From HKST-UBA85 sp035654775 (GTDB lineage Bacteria > Bacteroidota > Bacteroidia > Flavobacteriales > Flavobacteriaceae), in contig DASRWB010000066.1 in NCBI GenBank assembly GCA_035654775.1, positions 1 to 64,000 of the forward strand: 64,000 nucleotides of DNA. Direction: 5' to 3'. This document shows, in pieces, positions 7,840 to 16,604 of this stretch; positions within the stretch are counted from its first letter, which is position 1; every line of letters begins with the position of its first letter. Under the pieces are notes generated by a model that saw nothing but the letters and a program-made list of their open reading frames with translations, did not search any database and had not been told where the DNA came from. The position numbers and the translations under genes are program-made.

Positions 7840-8499
7840 CTAATCTAACCTGTTGATGTAGTATTCTTTATATTTGCTTTCATCAAAGGTAAATAAGGTT
7901 TTTGATAATGGCTCATTTGTTTTAAAAGAATTAACAGTAAGTGTAGTTTTAGTTCCGTTTTTTCCAACTTCTATAAGGTTGTATATATGTTTGGTACCGG
8001 CATCAATACCCAGTAAAATATGTTTAATTTCTGAATGGGAATCCATTGGGGTAAGTTTTACGTATTGTATTTTTCTTCCCTTTACATTTTGCAAAATGTC
8101 CATCTGGTAGGTAAAACCTTCTTCATAAAAAGAAAGCATTTTGTTAGGCGTAATGCTGTTTGGATCGCTTCCGTCTTCAGTAGATATAGTTACTTCTTCA
8201 TCTTCCGGACTTATCGAGTAGAGTTTTACACCATCAAAAATCCTGATAATTCCCAAAATCTCAAGTTTATATTTATTGCCTTGCATAATAACCGAACCAC
8301 GGGTTTCCTGATTGATGTTTTCAGAAAGGTTTGTAAGTACGTATTTAAAGTCTATGCTGATGTTATTGTAGCTTTTTACCTTTGCAGAAACTTCATTTAG
8401 TAAAGTTTTGGCATCAGAGTTATTTTGGGCAAAGGTTCCAAAAGTTAAAAAAAGCAGGTAAACTGTAAAAACACGTTTCATGTTAAGAATTTTTTTCAT
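7840..8499 (-). CDS. lolA: Outer-membrane lipoprotein carrier LolA family protein
   Basis: A periplasmic chaperone-like protein expected to ferry lipoproteins, or possibly other lipids, from the inner to the outer membrane. It is 219 residues long with an N-terminal signal (VFTVYLLFLTFGTFAQ) and then the LolA-type half-barrel: ISIDFKYVLTNLSENINQETRGSVIMQG followed by GIIRIFDGVKLYSI matches the family's opening strands. The frame begins inside the end of ftsK (17-base overlap). A second ATG at 8481 lies one base after the ftsK stop and gives a shorter, cleaner signal peptide; I list the longer form but rate both as possible. It lies in a run with ftsK and the LptF/G-type permease, which suits a shared envelope-assembly role. 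Confidence 0.85.
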   Translation of the reverse strand: MKKILNMKRVFTVYLLFLTFGTFAQNNSDAKTLLNEVSAKVKSYNNISIDFKYVLTNLSENINQETRGSVIMQGNKYKLEILGIIRIFDGVKLYSISPEDEEVTISTEDGSDPNSITPNKMLSFYEEGFTYQMDILQNVKGRKIQYVKLTPMDSHSEIKHILLGIDAGTKHIYNLIEVGKNGTKTTLTVNSFKTNEPLSKTLFTFDESKYKEYYINRLD

Positions 8500-10861
8500 T
8501 TTCTAGTAATTGTTCCAAAGCGACTAAATCAGGTACTAAAACTTGTCGGGCTTTACTGCCTTCAAACGGACCTACAATACCGGCCGCTTCCAGTTGATCA
8601 ATCAATCTTCCGGCTCTATTGTATCCTAATTTTAACTTACGTTGCAATAAGGATGCCGAACCTTGTTGAGCAGTAACTATTATTTCAGCAGCTTCTTTAA
8701 AAAGTGCATCTCTTTCGGAGATATCAATATCAAGACTTGTGCCACTTTCTTCGCCCACGTATTCAGGAAGAAGATAGGCATCAGGATAAGCTTTTTGAGC
8801 ACCTATAAAGTCGGTGATTTTTTCTACTTCCGGGGTATCTACAAAAGCACACTGCAAGCGAATCATGTCGTTTCCTTGTGTGTACAGCATGTCGCCTCTA
8901 CCGATAAGTTGGTCGGCTCCGGAACCGTCTAAAATGGTACGTGAATCTATTTTTGAGGTAACTCTAAAGGCAATTCTTGCCGGGAAATTGGCTTTAATTA
9001 TTCCGGTAATTACATTTACTGACGGACGCTGTGTGGCGATTATTAAATGGATGCCTATGGCCCGAGCCAGTTGAGCCAAACGCGCAATTGGGGTTTCTAC
9101 TTCTTTGCCTGCAGTCATTATTAAATCGGCAAATTCGTCTACTACCAATACGATGTAGGGCAAGTATTTATGTCCTTCATTAGGGTTTAGTTTGCGTGCC
9201 TTGAATTTAGCATTGTACTCTGACAAATTTCGACACATGGCGTTTTTAAGCATCTCGTATCGGTTGTCCATTTCTATACACAGCGAATTCAAGGTGTTTA
9301 TAACCTTTGTATTGTCTGTAATGATAGCGTCTTCACTGTCAGGGAGTTTAGCCAGGTAGTGACGTTCTATTTTATTGAATAAAGTAAGTTCTACCTTTTT
9401 TGGGTCTACCAATACAAATTTCACTTCTGCAGGATGCTTTTTGTAGAGTAACGAAGTAAGCACTGCATTTAATCCTACTGATTTTCCTTGCCCCGTGGCT
9501 CCGGCCATAAGCAAGTGAGGCATCTTGGCCAAATCCACTACAAAGGTTTCATTACTTATGGTTTTTCCTAAGGCAATAGGCAATTGCATTTCGGCGTTTT
9601 GAAACTTTTTAGAAGCGATTACCGAACGCATAGAAACTATCGTGGCATTTTTGTTTGGAACTTCAATACCTATCGTGCCTTTTCCGGGAATAGGCGCAAT
9701 AATTCTAATGCCTAAAGCCGATAATGATAAGGCGATATCGTCTTCTAGGTTTTTAATTTTTGAAATGCGTATTCCGGCTTCGGGAACAATTTCATACAGC
9801 GTTACCGTAGGTCCAATGGTGGCTTTTATGCTGGCGATACCAATTTTGTAATTGCTAAGGGTTTCAACAATTTTATTCTTGTTTTCTTCTAACTCCTCTT
9901 GGTTTATGGTAATGCCTTCAGAGTCGTATTTACGCAACAGTTCTAAGGGTGGAAATTGATATTTTCCCAGTTCCAGTGTGGGGTCAAATTCGCCGTAATC
10001 TTTTACCAGCTTGTTAGCCAGATTATCCGTTTCTGAAAGTTCTTCTTTGCTTTCTTCGACCTCAATTTTTATATCGTCTGTCAGGGATTTATCTTTCTGG
10101 TCAGAAGAAGCTAAAGATGAGGTAGAGGTATTATCGTCTTCACTTTCTTCTTCAGCAGGAGAAATGTCAAAGGAAGATTTTATCGATTCGGCTTCGGCAG
10201 TTAAATCATTGTCTACCGTATACACAGGTTCATCGGCTTGGGGATTGTTAAATTCCTGTTGAAATTCTTGGTTTGCTTTTTTGAACAGTTTTTTGAAAGA
10301 ATCTACGGTAACTTTAAATCGTACTGCTAGATAAGTAATTAAACCAAACAGCAGCAGAAGCGAGGTGCCTATTTTTCCCAGGTAATCCTGTAAAAATGAA
10401 TTTATTTCAAAGCCAACAGTTCCGCCTAAAACATCATAGGTTTTTGTGAAGAAACCAAAAAAAACAGAAAACCAAAGCACAACCAAAGTTCCCCAAAACC
10501 AGTGTTTTCTCAATTTGCTGTTGTTCAAATTGAGTAAAACGTATAACCCTGAAAGAAAAATAAGTCCGGCAAATACAAAAGAGGAAACGCCAAATCCTTT
10601 GTAAATAAACAAATTGCTAACCCAGGCACCAAATTTGTTTAGCCAGTTGTTCGCTTCCACAGTTCGGGAAGTGAATTGAGAAAGGGTGCTTTGATCTGAT
10701 TTCCAGTGAAAAAGAAAGGAGAAAAACGAAATGCAAAGTAAAATGCCTAAGATGAGTAAAAAACTTCCAAAAACCAATTTTTGCTGACTGGAAAGTTTAA
10801 AAGAAGGTCTTTTTAGTTTAACCGTAGCTTTAGTATTAGTTTTAGACTTCTTTTTAGCCAT
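8483..10861 (-). CDS. ftsK: DNA translocase FtsK
   Basis: A septal DNA pump that moves chromosome ends out of the closing division site and activates XerCD at dif. In its 792 residues: a basic N terminus, four to five membrane segments between about 29 and 181 (shorter than in E. coli FtsK), an acidic linker (about 205-285), then the alpha/beta RecA-like motor with Walker A GATGQGKS (454-461) and Walker B VLVVDEFADLI (about residue 575). The C-terminal winged-helix gamma domain (GSASLLQRKLKLGYNRAGR, about 735-755) reads the polar KOPS sequences. It lies 63 bases downstream of dgkA, and its stop overlaps lolA. The family call is secure. Confidence 0.96.
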   Translation of the reverse strand: MAKKKSKTNTKATVKLKRPSFKLSSQQKLVFGSFLLILGILLCISFFSFLFHWKSDQSTLSQFTSRTVEANNWLNKFGAWVSNLFIYKGFGVSSFVFAGLIFLSGLYVLLNLNNSKLRKHWFWGTLVVLWFSVFFGFFTKTYDVLGGTVGFEINSFLQDYLGKIGTSLLLLFGLITYLAVRFKVTVDSFKKLFKKANQEFQQEFNNPQADEPVYTVDNDLTAEAESIKSSFDISPAEEESEDDNTSTSSLASSDQKDKSLTDDIKIEVEESKEELSETDNLANKLVKDYGEFDPTLELGKYQFPPLELLRKYDSEGITINQEELEENKNKIVETLSNYKIGIASIKATIGPTVTLYEIVPEAGIRISKIKNLEDDIALSLSALGIRIIAPIPGKGTIGIEVPNKNATIVSMRSVIASKKFQNAEMQLPIALGKTISNETFVVDLAKMPHLLMAGATGQGKSVGLNAVLTSLLYKKHPAEVKFVLVDPKKVELTLFNKIERHYLAKLPDSEDAIITDNTKVINTLNSLCIEMDNRYEMLKNAMCRNLSEYNAKFKARKLNPNEGHKYLPYIVLVVDEFADLIMTAGKEVETPIARLAQLARAIGIHLIIATQRPSVNVITGIIKANFPARIAFRVTSKIDSRTILDGSGADQLIGRGDMLYTQGNDMIRLQCAFVDTPEVEKITDFIGAQKAYPDAYLLPEYVGEESGTSLDIDISERDALFKEAAEIIVTAQQGSASLLQRKLKLGYNRAGRLIDQLEAAGIVGPFEGSKARQVLVPDLVALEQLLENEKNS

Positions 10862-10924
10862 TTACCTGTTGTTGTTTTGAGCAAAAATACAAATTACTAA
10901 CGTTTAAACTATAAATATTGTATT

Positions 10925-11293
10925 TTAAAAAAGTTTAGGAAAATAGATCAAAATACCAATTATAACAGCCATAACAGCTGCAAAAAAAACTGCACCGGCA
11001 GCAATGTCTTTTATAAGACCTATTTTTTTATGTTGATTAGGATGAACAAAATCTGCTAATGCTTCAATAGCAGAGTTAATTCCTTCAATTCCCATTACAA
11101 GTCCGATGGCAAAGCATTGAAGTATCCATTCGGTTGTTGATATTTTTAAAAATAAACCGGCTACTGTAACCACAAGTGCTACTCCAAATTGCACTTGAAT
11201 GCTAGCTTCATTTTTTAAAAGATAAACAGCACCTTTAAAAGCAAATACAATACTTTTCAAGCGCCTGACTATAAAGGAGTTGTTTTTAGGCAT
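10925..11293 (-). CDS. dgkA: Diacylglycerol kinase family (DgkA) membrane protein
   Basis: A small integral membrane kinase that phosphorylates diacylglycerol or undecaprenol for lipid recycling. It has 122 residues with three hydrophobic helices (about 35-52, 56-74, 97-117). The signature helix GIEGINSAIEALADFV, with its conserved Glu, Asn and Asp, is the family's active-site motif (consensus E.NTAIE..vD). An amphipathic N-terminal segment (KSIVFAFKGAVYLLKNEASIQVQ, shown in parts: SIVFAFKG and NEASIQVQ) is also typical. It overlaps the end of tpx by 8 bases, so the two are translationally coupled. Whether the substrate is diacylglycerol or undecaprenol cannot be decided here. Confidence 0.9.
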   Translation of the reverse strand: MPKNNSFIVRRLKSIVFAFKGAVYLLKNEASIQVQFGVALVVTVAGLFLKISTTEWILQCFAIGLVMGIEGINSAIEALADFVHPNQHKKIGLIKDIAAGAVFFAAVMAVIIGILIYFPKLF

Positions 11294-11792
11294 TGTTCAA
11301 TGCTTCAACGGCGGCATTGTAGTTAGGTTCATTTCCTATTTCAGAAACCAGTTCGGTATATACAACTTCACGATTCTTGTTTAACACAATTACACATCTG
11401 GCGAGTAAGCCGTCAAAGGCACTGCCTTCAAGTAATACCCCATAATCTTTTCCAAACGATGTGGTTTTAAAATCAGAAAGCATTATCACATTGTTAAGTC
11501 CTTCGGCTGCACAAAATTGTTTTTGAGCAAAGGGTAAATCCTTAGATATGCAAAGCACTTTAGCATTTTGCAGTGAAGAGGCTTTTTCGTTAAACGCTCT
11601 TACTGCAGCTGAGCATACACCTGTTCCTACACTAGGAAAAATATTTAAAATAACTTTGGAATTTTCAAAATCTTCAAGTGTTTTGGTAGATAAGTCGGTA
11701 GCGGTAAGCGTAAAATTCTTCGCCTTAGAACCTATTTCAGGGATATTTCCAATAGTTTTTGCCGGTTTACCGTCAAGAGTAACTGTTGCCAT
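11286..11792 (-). CDS. tpx: Thiol peroxidase (atypical 2-Cys peroxiredoxin)
   Basis: Reduces hydrogen and organic peroxides in the cytoplasm with electrons from thioredoxin. The 168 residues match the family length. The peroxidatic Cys60 lies in ILNIFPSVGTGVCSAAVRAFNE (core PSVGTGVC), where many family members have PSxDTPVC, and the resolving Cys94 lies in PFAQKQFC. It is first in the minus-strand run with dgkA and ftsK, and faces katG across a 257-base divergent region. With katG and the 2-Cys peroxiredoxin it makes three peroxide scavengers within 4 kb. Confidence 0.93.
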   Translation of the reverse strand: MATVTLDGKPAKTIGNIPEIGSKAKNFTLTATDLSTKTLEDFENSKVILNIFPSVGTGVCSAAVRAFNEKASSLQNAKVLCISKDLPFAQKQFCAAEGLNNVIMLSDFKTTSFGKDYGVLLEGSAFDGLLARCVIVLNKNREVVYTELVSEIGNEPNYNAAVEALNNA

Positions 11793-12049
11793 AATTTTTT
11801 TAATTTTTAGTTTACGTAAAAATAGGTTTTTTATTTAGCAAAAGAAATTTAAACCTGGAATTATGAATAAACATTTCTTATTCAATTATAGTGACAATCA
11901 ATTTTGATTATGGCTATTAAAGTGGTAATTTTAGAGAAATAATTTTGAAACGGTTAAACTAGTCATAAAAGCACCTGAAGCACACAAAAGTGTGCAATCA
12001 AGTTTAACAAAAAAAATCAGTAAAATTAACTTTTAAAAAGTAAAATAAC
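11793..12049. promoter_or_regulatory. Divergent tpx/katG control region with nested inverted repeats
   Basis: This intergenic region separates tpx and katG. On the katG side two inverted repeats are nested: GTTAAACT (11953-11960) with AGTTTAAC (12001-12008), and inside them GCACAC (11980-11985) with GTGTGC (11990-11995) around AAAA. A further AATCA/TGATT pair lies near 11908-11921. These could be regulator sites for peroxide control or a 5'-UTR hairpin. I see no convincing TAnnTTTG box. Confidence 0.5.
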
Positions 12050-14212
12050 ATGAACAACACAAACAACGGAAAATGCCCCTTTACGCATGGAGCCAATACC
12101 GAAATTACTAAAAATGTAATGGATTGGTGGCCAAACGCACTAAACTTAGACATTCTGCATCAGCACGATACAAAAACCAATCCCTATGGAAAAGATTTCA
12201 ACTACCGTGAAGAGTTAAAAAAATTAGATGTAGAGGCACTAAAGAATGACCTGAAAAAACTCATGACAGAAAGCCAGGATTGGTGGCCTGCAGATTGGGG
12301 ACACTACGGCGGATTAATGATAAGAATGGCCTGGCATGCAGCAGGAACCTACCGAATAGCCGACGGTCGTGGCGGTGGTGGAACGGGAAATCAACGTTTT
12401 GCTCCGCTTAACTCTTGGCCGGACAACGTAAGTCTGGACAAGGCAAGACGCTTACTTTGGCCTATAAAGAAAAAATATGGCAACAAAATAAGCTGGGCCG
12501 ATTTAATTATTCTAGCCGGGACAATGGCCTATGAAAGTATGGGTTTAAAATCCTACGGATTTGCTTTTGGCCGCGAAGATATATGGCATCCTGAAAAAGA
12601 CATTTATTGGGGTACAGAAAAGGAATGGCTCGCACCTAGTGATAGTCGATATGAAAATGTTGAAAGTCCGGAAACTATGGAAAATCCACTGGCTGCAGTT
12701 CAGATGGGGCTTATCTACGTAAACCCGGAAGGAGTAAACGGCAAACCTGACCCACTAAAAACGGCCGCTCAAGTTCGTGAAACCTTCAGACGTATGGCAA
12801 TGAATGACGAAGAAACCGTAGCATTAACTGCCGGAGGTCATACCGTAGGCAAAGCTCATGGAAATGGCGATGCCAGTATTCTGGGGCCAAACCCTGAAGC
12901 AGCCGGAGTAGAAGAGCAAGGTTTTGGATGGTCTAATCCAACACGAACAGGCAAAGGTCGAGATACGGTAACCAGTGGATTGGAAGGTGCCTGGACTACA
13001 CATCCTACCAAATGGGATAACGGATTTTTTGAAATGCTTTTTAATCATGAATGGGAATCGCGAAAAAGTCCGGCCGGCGCCTGGCAGTGGGAACCGGTAA
13101 GTATTAAGGAAGAAGATATGCCGGTTGATGTTGAAGACATGAAAACTCGACACAACCCCATGATGACCGATGCGGATATGGCTATGAAAATGGACCCGGC
13201 TTACAGGGAAATTTCATTAAAATTTAAAAATGATTTTGAAGCTTTTTCTGATGCCTTTGCCCGAGCATGGTTTAAATTAACTCACAGAGATTTGGGACCC
13301 AAAGACCGTTATGTCGGACCTGATGTACCTAAAGAAGATTTAATTTGGCAAGACCCGATTCCAAAAGGCAAGAAGCAATACAATGTAGAAGCAGTAAAAA
13401 ATAAAATTGCATCTTCAGGATTGTCAATAGCGGATATGGTTTCTACTGCCTGGGATAGTGCCCGAACATTCAGAGGTTCAGATTATAGAGGCGGTGCTAA
13501 CGGAGCACGAATTCGTCTTGCACCACAAAAAGACTGGCAAGGTAACGAGCCTGAACGCTTAGCTAAAGTGCTTTCAGTATTAGAGCCTATTGCAAACGAA
13601 TTTGCCATAAGTATTGCTGATACAATTGTTCTTGCAGGAAATGTTGGCGTAGAAAAAGCCATAAAAAATGCAGGATATACTATTTCGGTTCCTTTTGCTC
13701 CAGGAAGAGGCGATGCAACAGCTGAAATGACAGATGCTGAATCTTTTGAACCTCTTGAGCCGGTGGCAGATGGATATAGAAACTGGTTGAAAAAAGACTA
13801 TGTAGTTAGTCCTGAAGAATTGCTTCTAGACCGTACACAATTAATGGGTTTAACGGCACCTGAAATGACCGTGCTGCTTGGAGGTATGCGTGTTATGGGA
13901 ACCAATTACGGCGGGACAAAGCATGGAGTACTTACCGATAGTGAAGGTGCATTAACCAATGACTTTTTTGTAAACCTGACCGATATGGCAAATTACTGGA
14001 AACCTAAATCAAATGGAGTTTATGAAATTTGCGACCGCAAGACAGGTAAAGCCAAATGGACTGCTACCAGAGTTGATCTGGTATTTGGGTCAAACTCCGT
14101 ACTCAGAGCGTATGCTGAAGTGTATGCACAAGATGATAATGAAGAAAAGTTTGTCAAAGATTTTGTCTCTGCATGGACTAAAGTAATGAATGCAGATAGA
14201 TTTGATTTATAG
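12050..14212 (+). CDS. katG: Catalase-peroxidase KatG
   Basis: A cytoplasmic haem enzyme with catalase and broad peroxidase activity. The 720 residues cover both tandem class-I peroxidase domains. The distal site is Arg92-Trp95-His96 in MIRMAWHAAGTYR. Tyr223 (GLIYVNPEG) and Met249 (RRMAMNDEE) can form the Met-Tyr-Trp adduct with Trp95 that catalase activity requires. The proximal haem ligand is His264 in TAGGHTVGKAHG. The C-terminal domain (about 420-720) has the usual haem-free fold, for example VLLGGMRVMGTNYGG. There is no signal peptide. It is a single-gene unit ended by a strong hairpin, and the inverted repeats upstream suggest peroxide- or stress-dependent control. Confidence 0.97.
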   Translation: MNNTNNGKCPFTHGANTEITKNVMDWWPNALNLDILHQHDTKTNPYGKDFNYREELKKLDVEALKNDLKKLMTESQDWWPADWGHYGGLMIRMAWHAAGTYRIADGRGGGGTGNQRFAPLNSWPDNVSLDKARRLLWPIKKKYGNKISWADLIILAGTMAYESMGLKSYGFAFGREDIWHPEKDIYWGTEKEWLAPSDSRYENVESPETMENPLAAVQMGLIYVNPEGVNGKPDPLKTAAQVRETFRRMAMNDEETVALTAGGHTVGKAHGNGDASILGPNPEAAGVEEQGFGWSNPTRTGKGRDTVTSGLEGAWTTHPTKWDNGFFEMLFNHEWESRKSPAGAWQWEPVSIKEEDMPVDVEDMKTRHNPMMTDADMAMKMDPAYREISLKFKNDFEAFSDAFARAWFKLTHRDLGPKDRYVGPDVPKEDLIWQDPIPKGKKQYNVEAVKNKIASSGLSIADMVSTAWDSARTFRGSDYRGGANGARIRLAPQKDWQGNEPERLAKVLSVLEPIANEFAISIADTIVLAGNVGVEKAIKNAGYTISVPFAPGRGDATAEMTDAESFEPLEPVADGYRNWLKKDYVVSPEELLLDRTQLMGLTAPEMTVLLGGMRVMGTNYGGTKHGVLTDSEGALTNDFFVNLTDMANYWKPKSNGVYEICDRKTGKAKWTATRVDLVFGSNSVLRAYAEVYAQDDNEEKFVKDFVSAWTKVMNADRFDL

Positions 14213-14230
14213 AAGTTTTAAAAACAAACA

Positions 14231-14259
14231 AAAAGGCAACTCCATGAGTTGCCTTTTTT
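14231..14259. terminator. Bidirectional terminator between katG and the peroxiredoxin gene
   Basis: AAAAGGCAACT (14231-14241) pairs perfectly with AGTTGCCTTTT (14247-14257) around a 5-base loop and is followed by a T-run. It serves both convergent genes. Confidence 0.9.
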
Positions 14260-14279
14260 ATTAGTATTAAACTTAGTGC

Positions 14280-14918
14280 TTAATTTACATGTTTTTCAAG
14301 AAAAGCGGCAACACCTTCGTGAGTGGCTTGCATTCCTGTTTTTCCTTTATTCCAGTTTGCAGGACAAACTTCTCCATTTTCTTCAACAAACTGCAGCGCA
14401 TCTACCATACGAAGTGCTTCATCAACATTTCTCCCTAAAGGTAAATCGTTTACAATTTGATGGCGGACAATTCCTTCTTTGTCAATCAAAAACAAGCCTC
14501 TGTACGCTATCATTTCACCGGTGGCTTGTAGCATATCATTTTCATCAAAGTAATAATCACCGGCCAAAACGTCGTAATTTTTTGATATGGTTTTGTTGGT
14601 GTCAGCCACCAGTGGATAGGTTACACCTTTTATTCCGCCATTATTTTTTTCTACGTGGAGCCAGCCGTAATGCGATTGCTCTGTGTCAGTGGATACGGCA
14701 ACAACTTCAGTATTTCTTTGTTTAAAAGCCTCTAATTTTTCTTGAAAAGCATGCAACTCGGTTGGGCATACAAAAGTGAAATCTTTTGGATAAAAGAACA
14801 GAAGTACATACTTCTTGCCAATGAATTGTTCTAATGAGAAATTTTCTACAAATTCGCCGCCGTTTATTACAGCTTGCGCATTAAATTGAGGTGCTTTTTT
14901 ACCTACTAATACAGCCAT
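14280..14918 (-). CDS. Typical 2-Cys peroxiredoxin (Prx1/AhpC class)
   Basis: A cytoplasmic peroxidase of 212 residues that reduces H2O2, alkyl hydroperoxides and peroxynitrite. The peroxidatic Cys51 lies in the exact family motif FYPKDFTFVCPTE, and the resolving Cys185 lies in GEVCPANW near the C terminus, as in decameric Prx1/AhpC enzymes. The C-terminal helix after the resolving Cys is present, which usually makes such enzymes sensitive to over-oxidation. It has its own minus-strand promoter with both Bacteroidota boxes. No ahpF is visible, so thioredoxin is the probable reductant. Confidence 0.94.
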   Translation of the reverse strand: MAVLVGKKAPQFNAQAVINGGEFVENFSLEQFIGKKYVLLFFYPKDFTFVCPTELHAFQEKLEAFKQRNTEVVAVSTDTEQSHYGWLHVEKNNGGIKGVTYPLVADTNKTISKNYDVLAGDYYFDENDMLQATGEMIAYRGLFLIDKEGIVRHQIVNDLPLGRNVDEALRMVDALQFVEENGEVCPANWNKGKTGMQATHEGVAAFLEKHVN

Positions 14919-14957
14919 TTTTTTTGTTTTTATGGTTTAAAAAATTAAAATTAGATG

Positions 14958-14988
14958 CAAAGATAGGGGTTGTTTAAGGAACCACAAA
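14958..14988 (-). promoter_or_regulatory. Bacteroidota-type promoter of the peroxiredoxin gene
   Basis: Read on the minus strand: TTTG (14988-14985), 19 bases, then TATCTTTG (14965-14958). This matches the sigma-70-type consensus of Flavobacteriia (TTTG about 19 bases upstream of TAnnTTTG). The start codon lies about 40 bases downstream. Confidence 0.7.
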
Positions 14989-15022
14989 GCCCAAGTATTT
15001 TAAAAATTTATTACCTAATAAC

Positions 15023-16513
15023 CTAAACTAATTTTCCGTTAAGTTGCTTGATTTTTATAGAAAAAGCAGCAAATAAAAGTGTCATAAATGGACTTAGCCA
15101 GTTGAAAATCGCAAAAAAGAAATAATCTATTACAGGTACGCCTAAAACACCACTTTGATATGCGCCACAAGTATTCCAGGGAACTAATACAGAAGTAACC
15201 GTTCCGGAATCTTCTAGCGTTCTGCTTAAATTTTCAGGTGCAAGACCTTTATCTTCATAGGCTTTTTTAAACATTTTTCCCGGAACAACTATAGCTAAAT
15301 ATTGATCCGAAGCACTAACATTTAGCGCTAAACAACTGGCAACTGTGCTAGCAAACAGACCAAAGGTTGTAGTGGCAATACTTAAAAGAGCTTTGCTTAT
15401 TCTGGCTAAAGCACCAATAGCATCCATAACACCACCAAAAACCATAGCACATATAATAAGCCAAATGGTACTAAGCATGCCTGACATACCGCCGGCAGTA
15501 AACAAATCGTTCAGTTCTTTGCTGGATGTTTCTACTGCAGTATCAATGGTCATAGCATTCATCACACCTTTGTAAGCTGAATTAAATGTCAGGCTTTCTG
15601 CACCGGCAATATGCATCACAATGCTGGGTTGAGCAATAATTGCGGCTATTCCGCCTAAAAGCGTACCTGCAAGTAAAGCAATCAATGGCGATGTTTTTTT
15701 TACAATCATGAAAATGACTATAAGAGGAACAAGAAATAACCATGGCGAAATAGTAAAAGCTGCTTCTATGGCAGTTAGTTTGTCACTTATGTCCGGCGCA
15801 CCTGAGGTATTTATACTAAACCCTATTACAGTGAATACAATAAGGGTAATTACTATAGTAGGAACTGTGGTTAGTGCCATGTACTTTATGTGGTCAAACA
15901 GTTCGCCGCCGGCCATTGCGGGAGCTAAATTTGTAGTGTCACTTAAGGGCGACATTTTATCTCCAAAGTAGGCACCCGAAAGAACAGCGCCGGCAGTCAT
16001 TCCCAGTGATATATCCAAGGTTTCTCCTATACCTATAAGAGCTATACCAACAGTTGCAGAAGTTGTCCAGCTGCTTCCGGTAGCCACCGAAATAATGGCG
16101 CAAATAAGCACACACGCGGTTAAAAATACAGAAGGACTAAGTATTTGTAGCCCGTAATAAATCATTGTGGGAATAATACCGCTGATAAGCCAGGTACCTG
16201 CCAGAGCGCCAACCATTAAGAGTATAAGTAATGCGCCGGTTGTAGATTTTATGTTTTCGGCCACTTCGTCTATCATTTGTTTATAAGAAATTTTGTTATA
16301 AAAACCAATAATAGCTGCTACTGCTGCTCCCAAAAGAAGAATAAACTGATTGCTTCCGCTTAAGGCGTCATCACCGTAAACAAAAAATACATTATAAAAA
16401 AGCATAATGACTAGTGCAAATACAGGTATAAGCGCTTCCCAAATGTTTAATTCCTTGTTTTCTATGATGTGACTGTCTTGAAATTCGCCGGGTTTTTTAT
16501 CTTGACTCTGCAT
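15023..16513 (-). CDS. nhaC: Na+/H+ antiporter NhaC family protein
   Basis: An integral membrane protein of 496 residues with about 11-12 hydrophobic segments, expected to exchange sodium for protons and so manage salt and pH. Family marks include GSSWTTSATVGIALIGIGETL and GAYFGDKMSPLSDTTNLAPA (shown here as GAYFGDKMSPLSDTTN), and near the C terminus LVPWNTCGAYQSGVLGVP; the last two are hallmark NhaC blocks. It has a soluble N-terminal tail (about 30 residues). It stands alone between the peroxiredoxin and the divergent membrane hydrolase gene. A marine or salt-exposed lifestyle would fit, though the ion specificity is inferred from the family. Confidence 0.9.
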   Translation of the reverse strand: MQSQDKKPGEFQDSHIIENKELNIWEALIPVFALVIMLFYNVFFVYGDDALSGSNQFILLLGAAVAAIIGFYNKISYKQMIDEVAENIKSTTGALLILLMVGALAGTWLISGIIPTMIYYGLQILSPSVFLTACVLICAIISVATGSSWTTSATVGIALIGIGETLDISLGMTAGAVLSGAYFGDKMSPLSDTTNLAPAMAGGELFDHIKYMALTTVPTIVITLIVFTVIGFSINTSGAPDISDKLTAIEAAFTISPWLFLVPLIVIFMIVKKTSPLIALLAGTLLGGIAAIIAQPSIVMHIAGAESLTFNSAYKGVMNAMTIDTAVETSSKELNDLFTAGGMSGMLSTIWLIICAMVFGGVMDAIGALARISKALLSIATTTFGLFASTVASCLALNVSASDQYLAIVVPGKMFKKAYEDKGLAPENLSRTLEDSGTVTSVLVPWNTCGAYQSGVLGVPVIDYFFFAIFNWLSPFMTLLFAAFSIKIKQLNGKLV

Positions 16514-16559
16514 GAAAAGTTTTTAATTTAATTGGGATTGTAATGTTACGACTTTCACA

Positions 16560-16594
16560 TTTGGTATGCAAATCAAAATTGTTCATTACATTTG
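16560..16594 (+). promoter_or_regulatory. Bacteroidota-type promoter of the YdjM-like gene
   Basis: TTTG (16560-16563), 23 bases, TACATTTG (16587-16594). The spacing is longer than usual. The start codon at 16605 is only 11 bases beyond the box, so the message would have a very short leader; this helps exclude the earlier ATG at 16566. Confidence 0.55.
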
Positions 16595-16604
16595 CGCTTG
16601 CTTT

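Noticed and set aside
14249..14725. 158-residue plus-strand frame opposite the peroxiredoxin gene
   Set aside because: It is antisense to an unmistakable enzyme and starts inside the katG terminator; Leu/Gln/His-rich translation is typical of a shadow.
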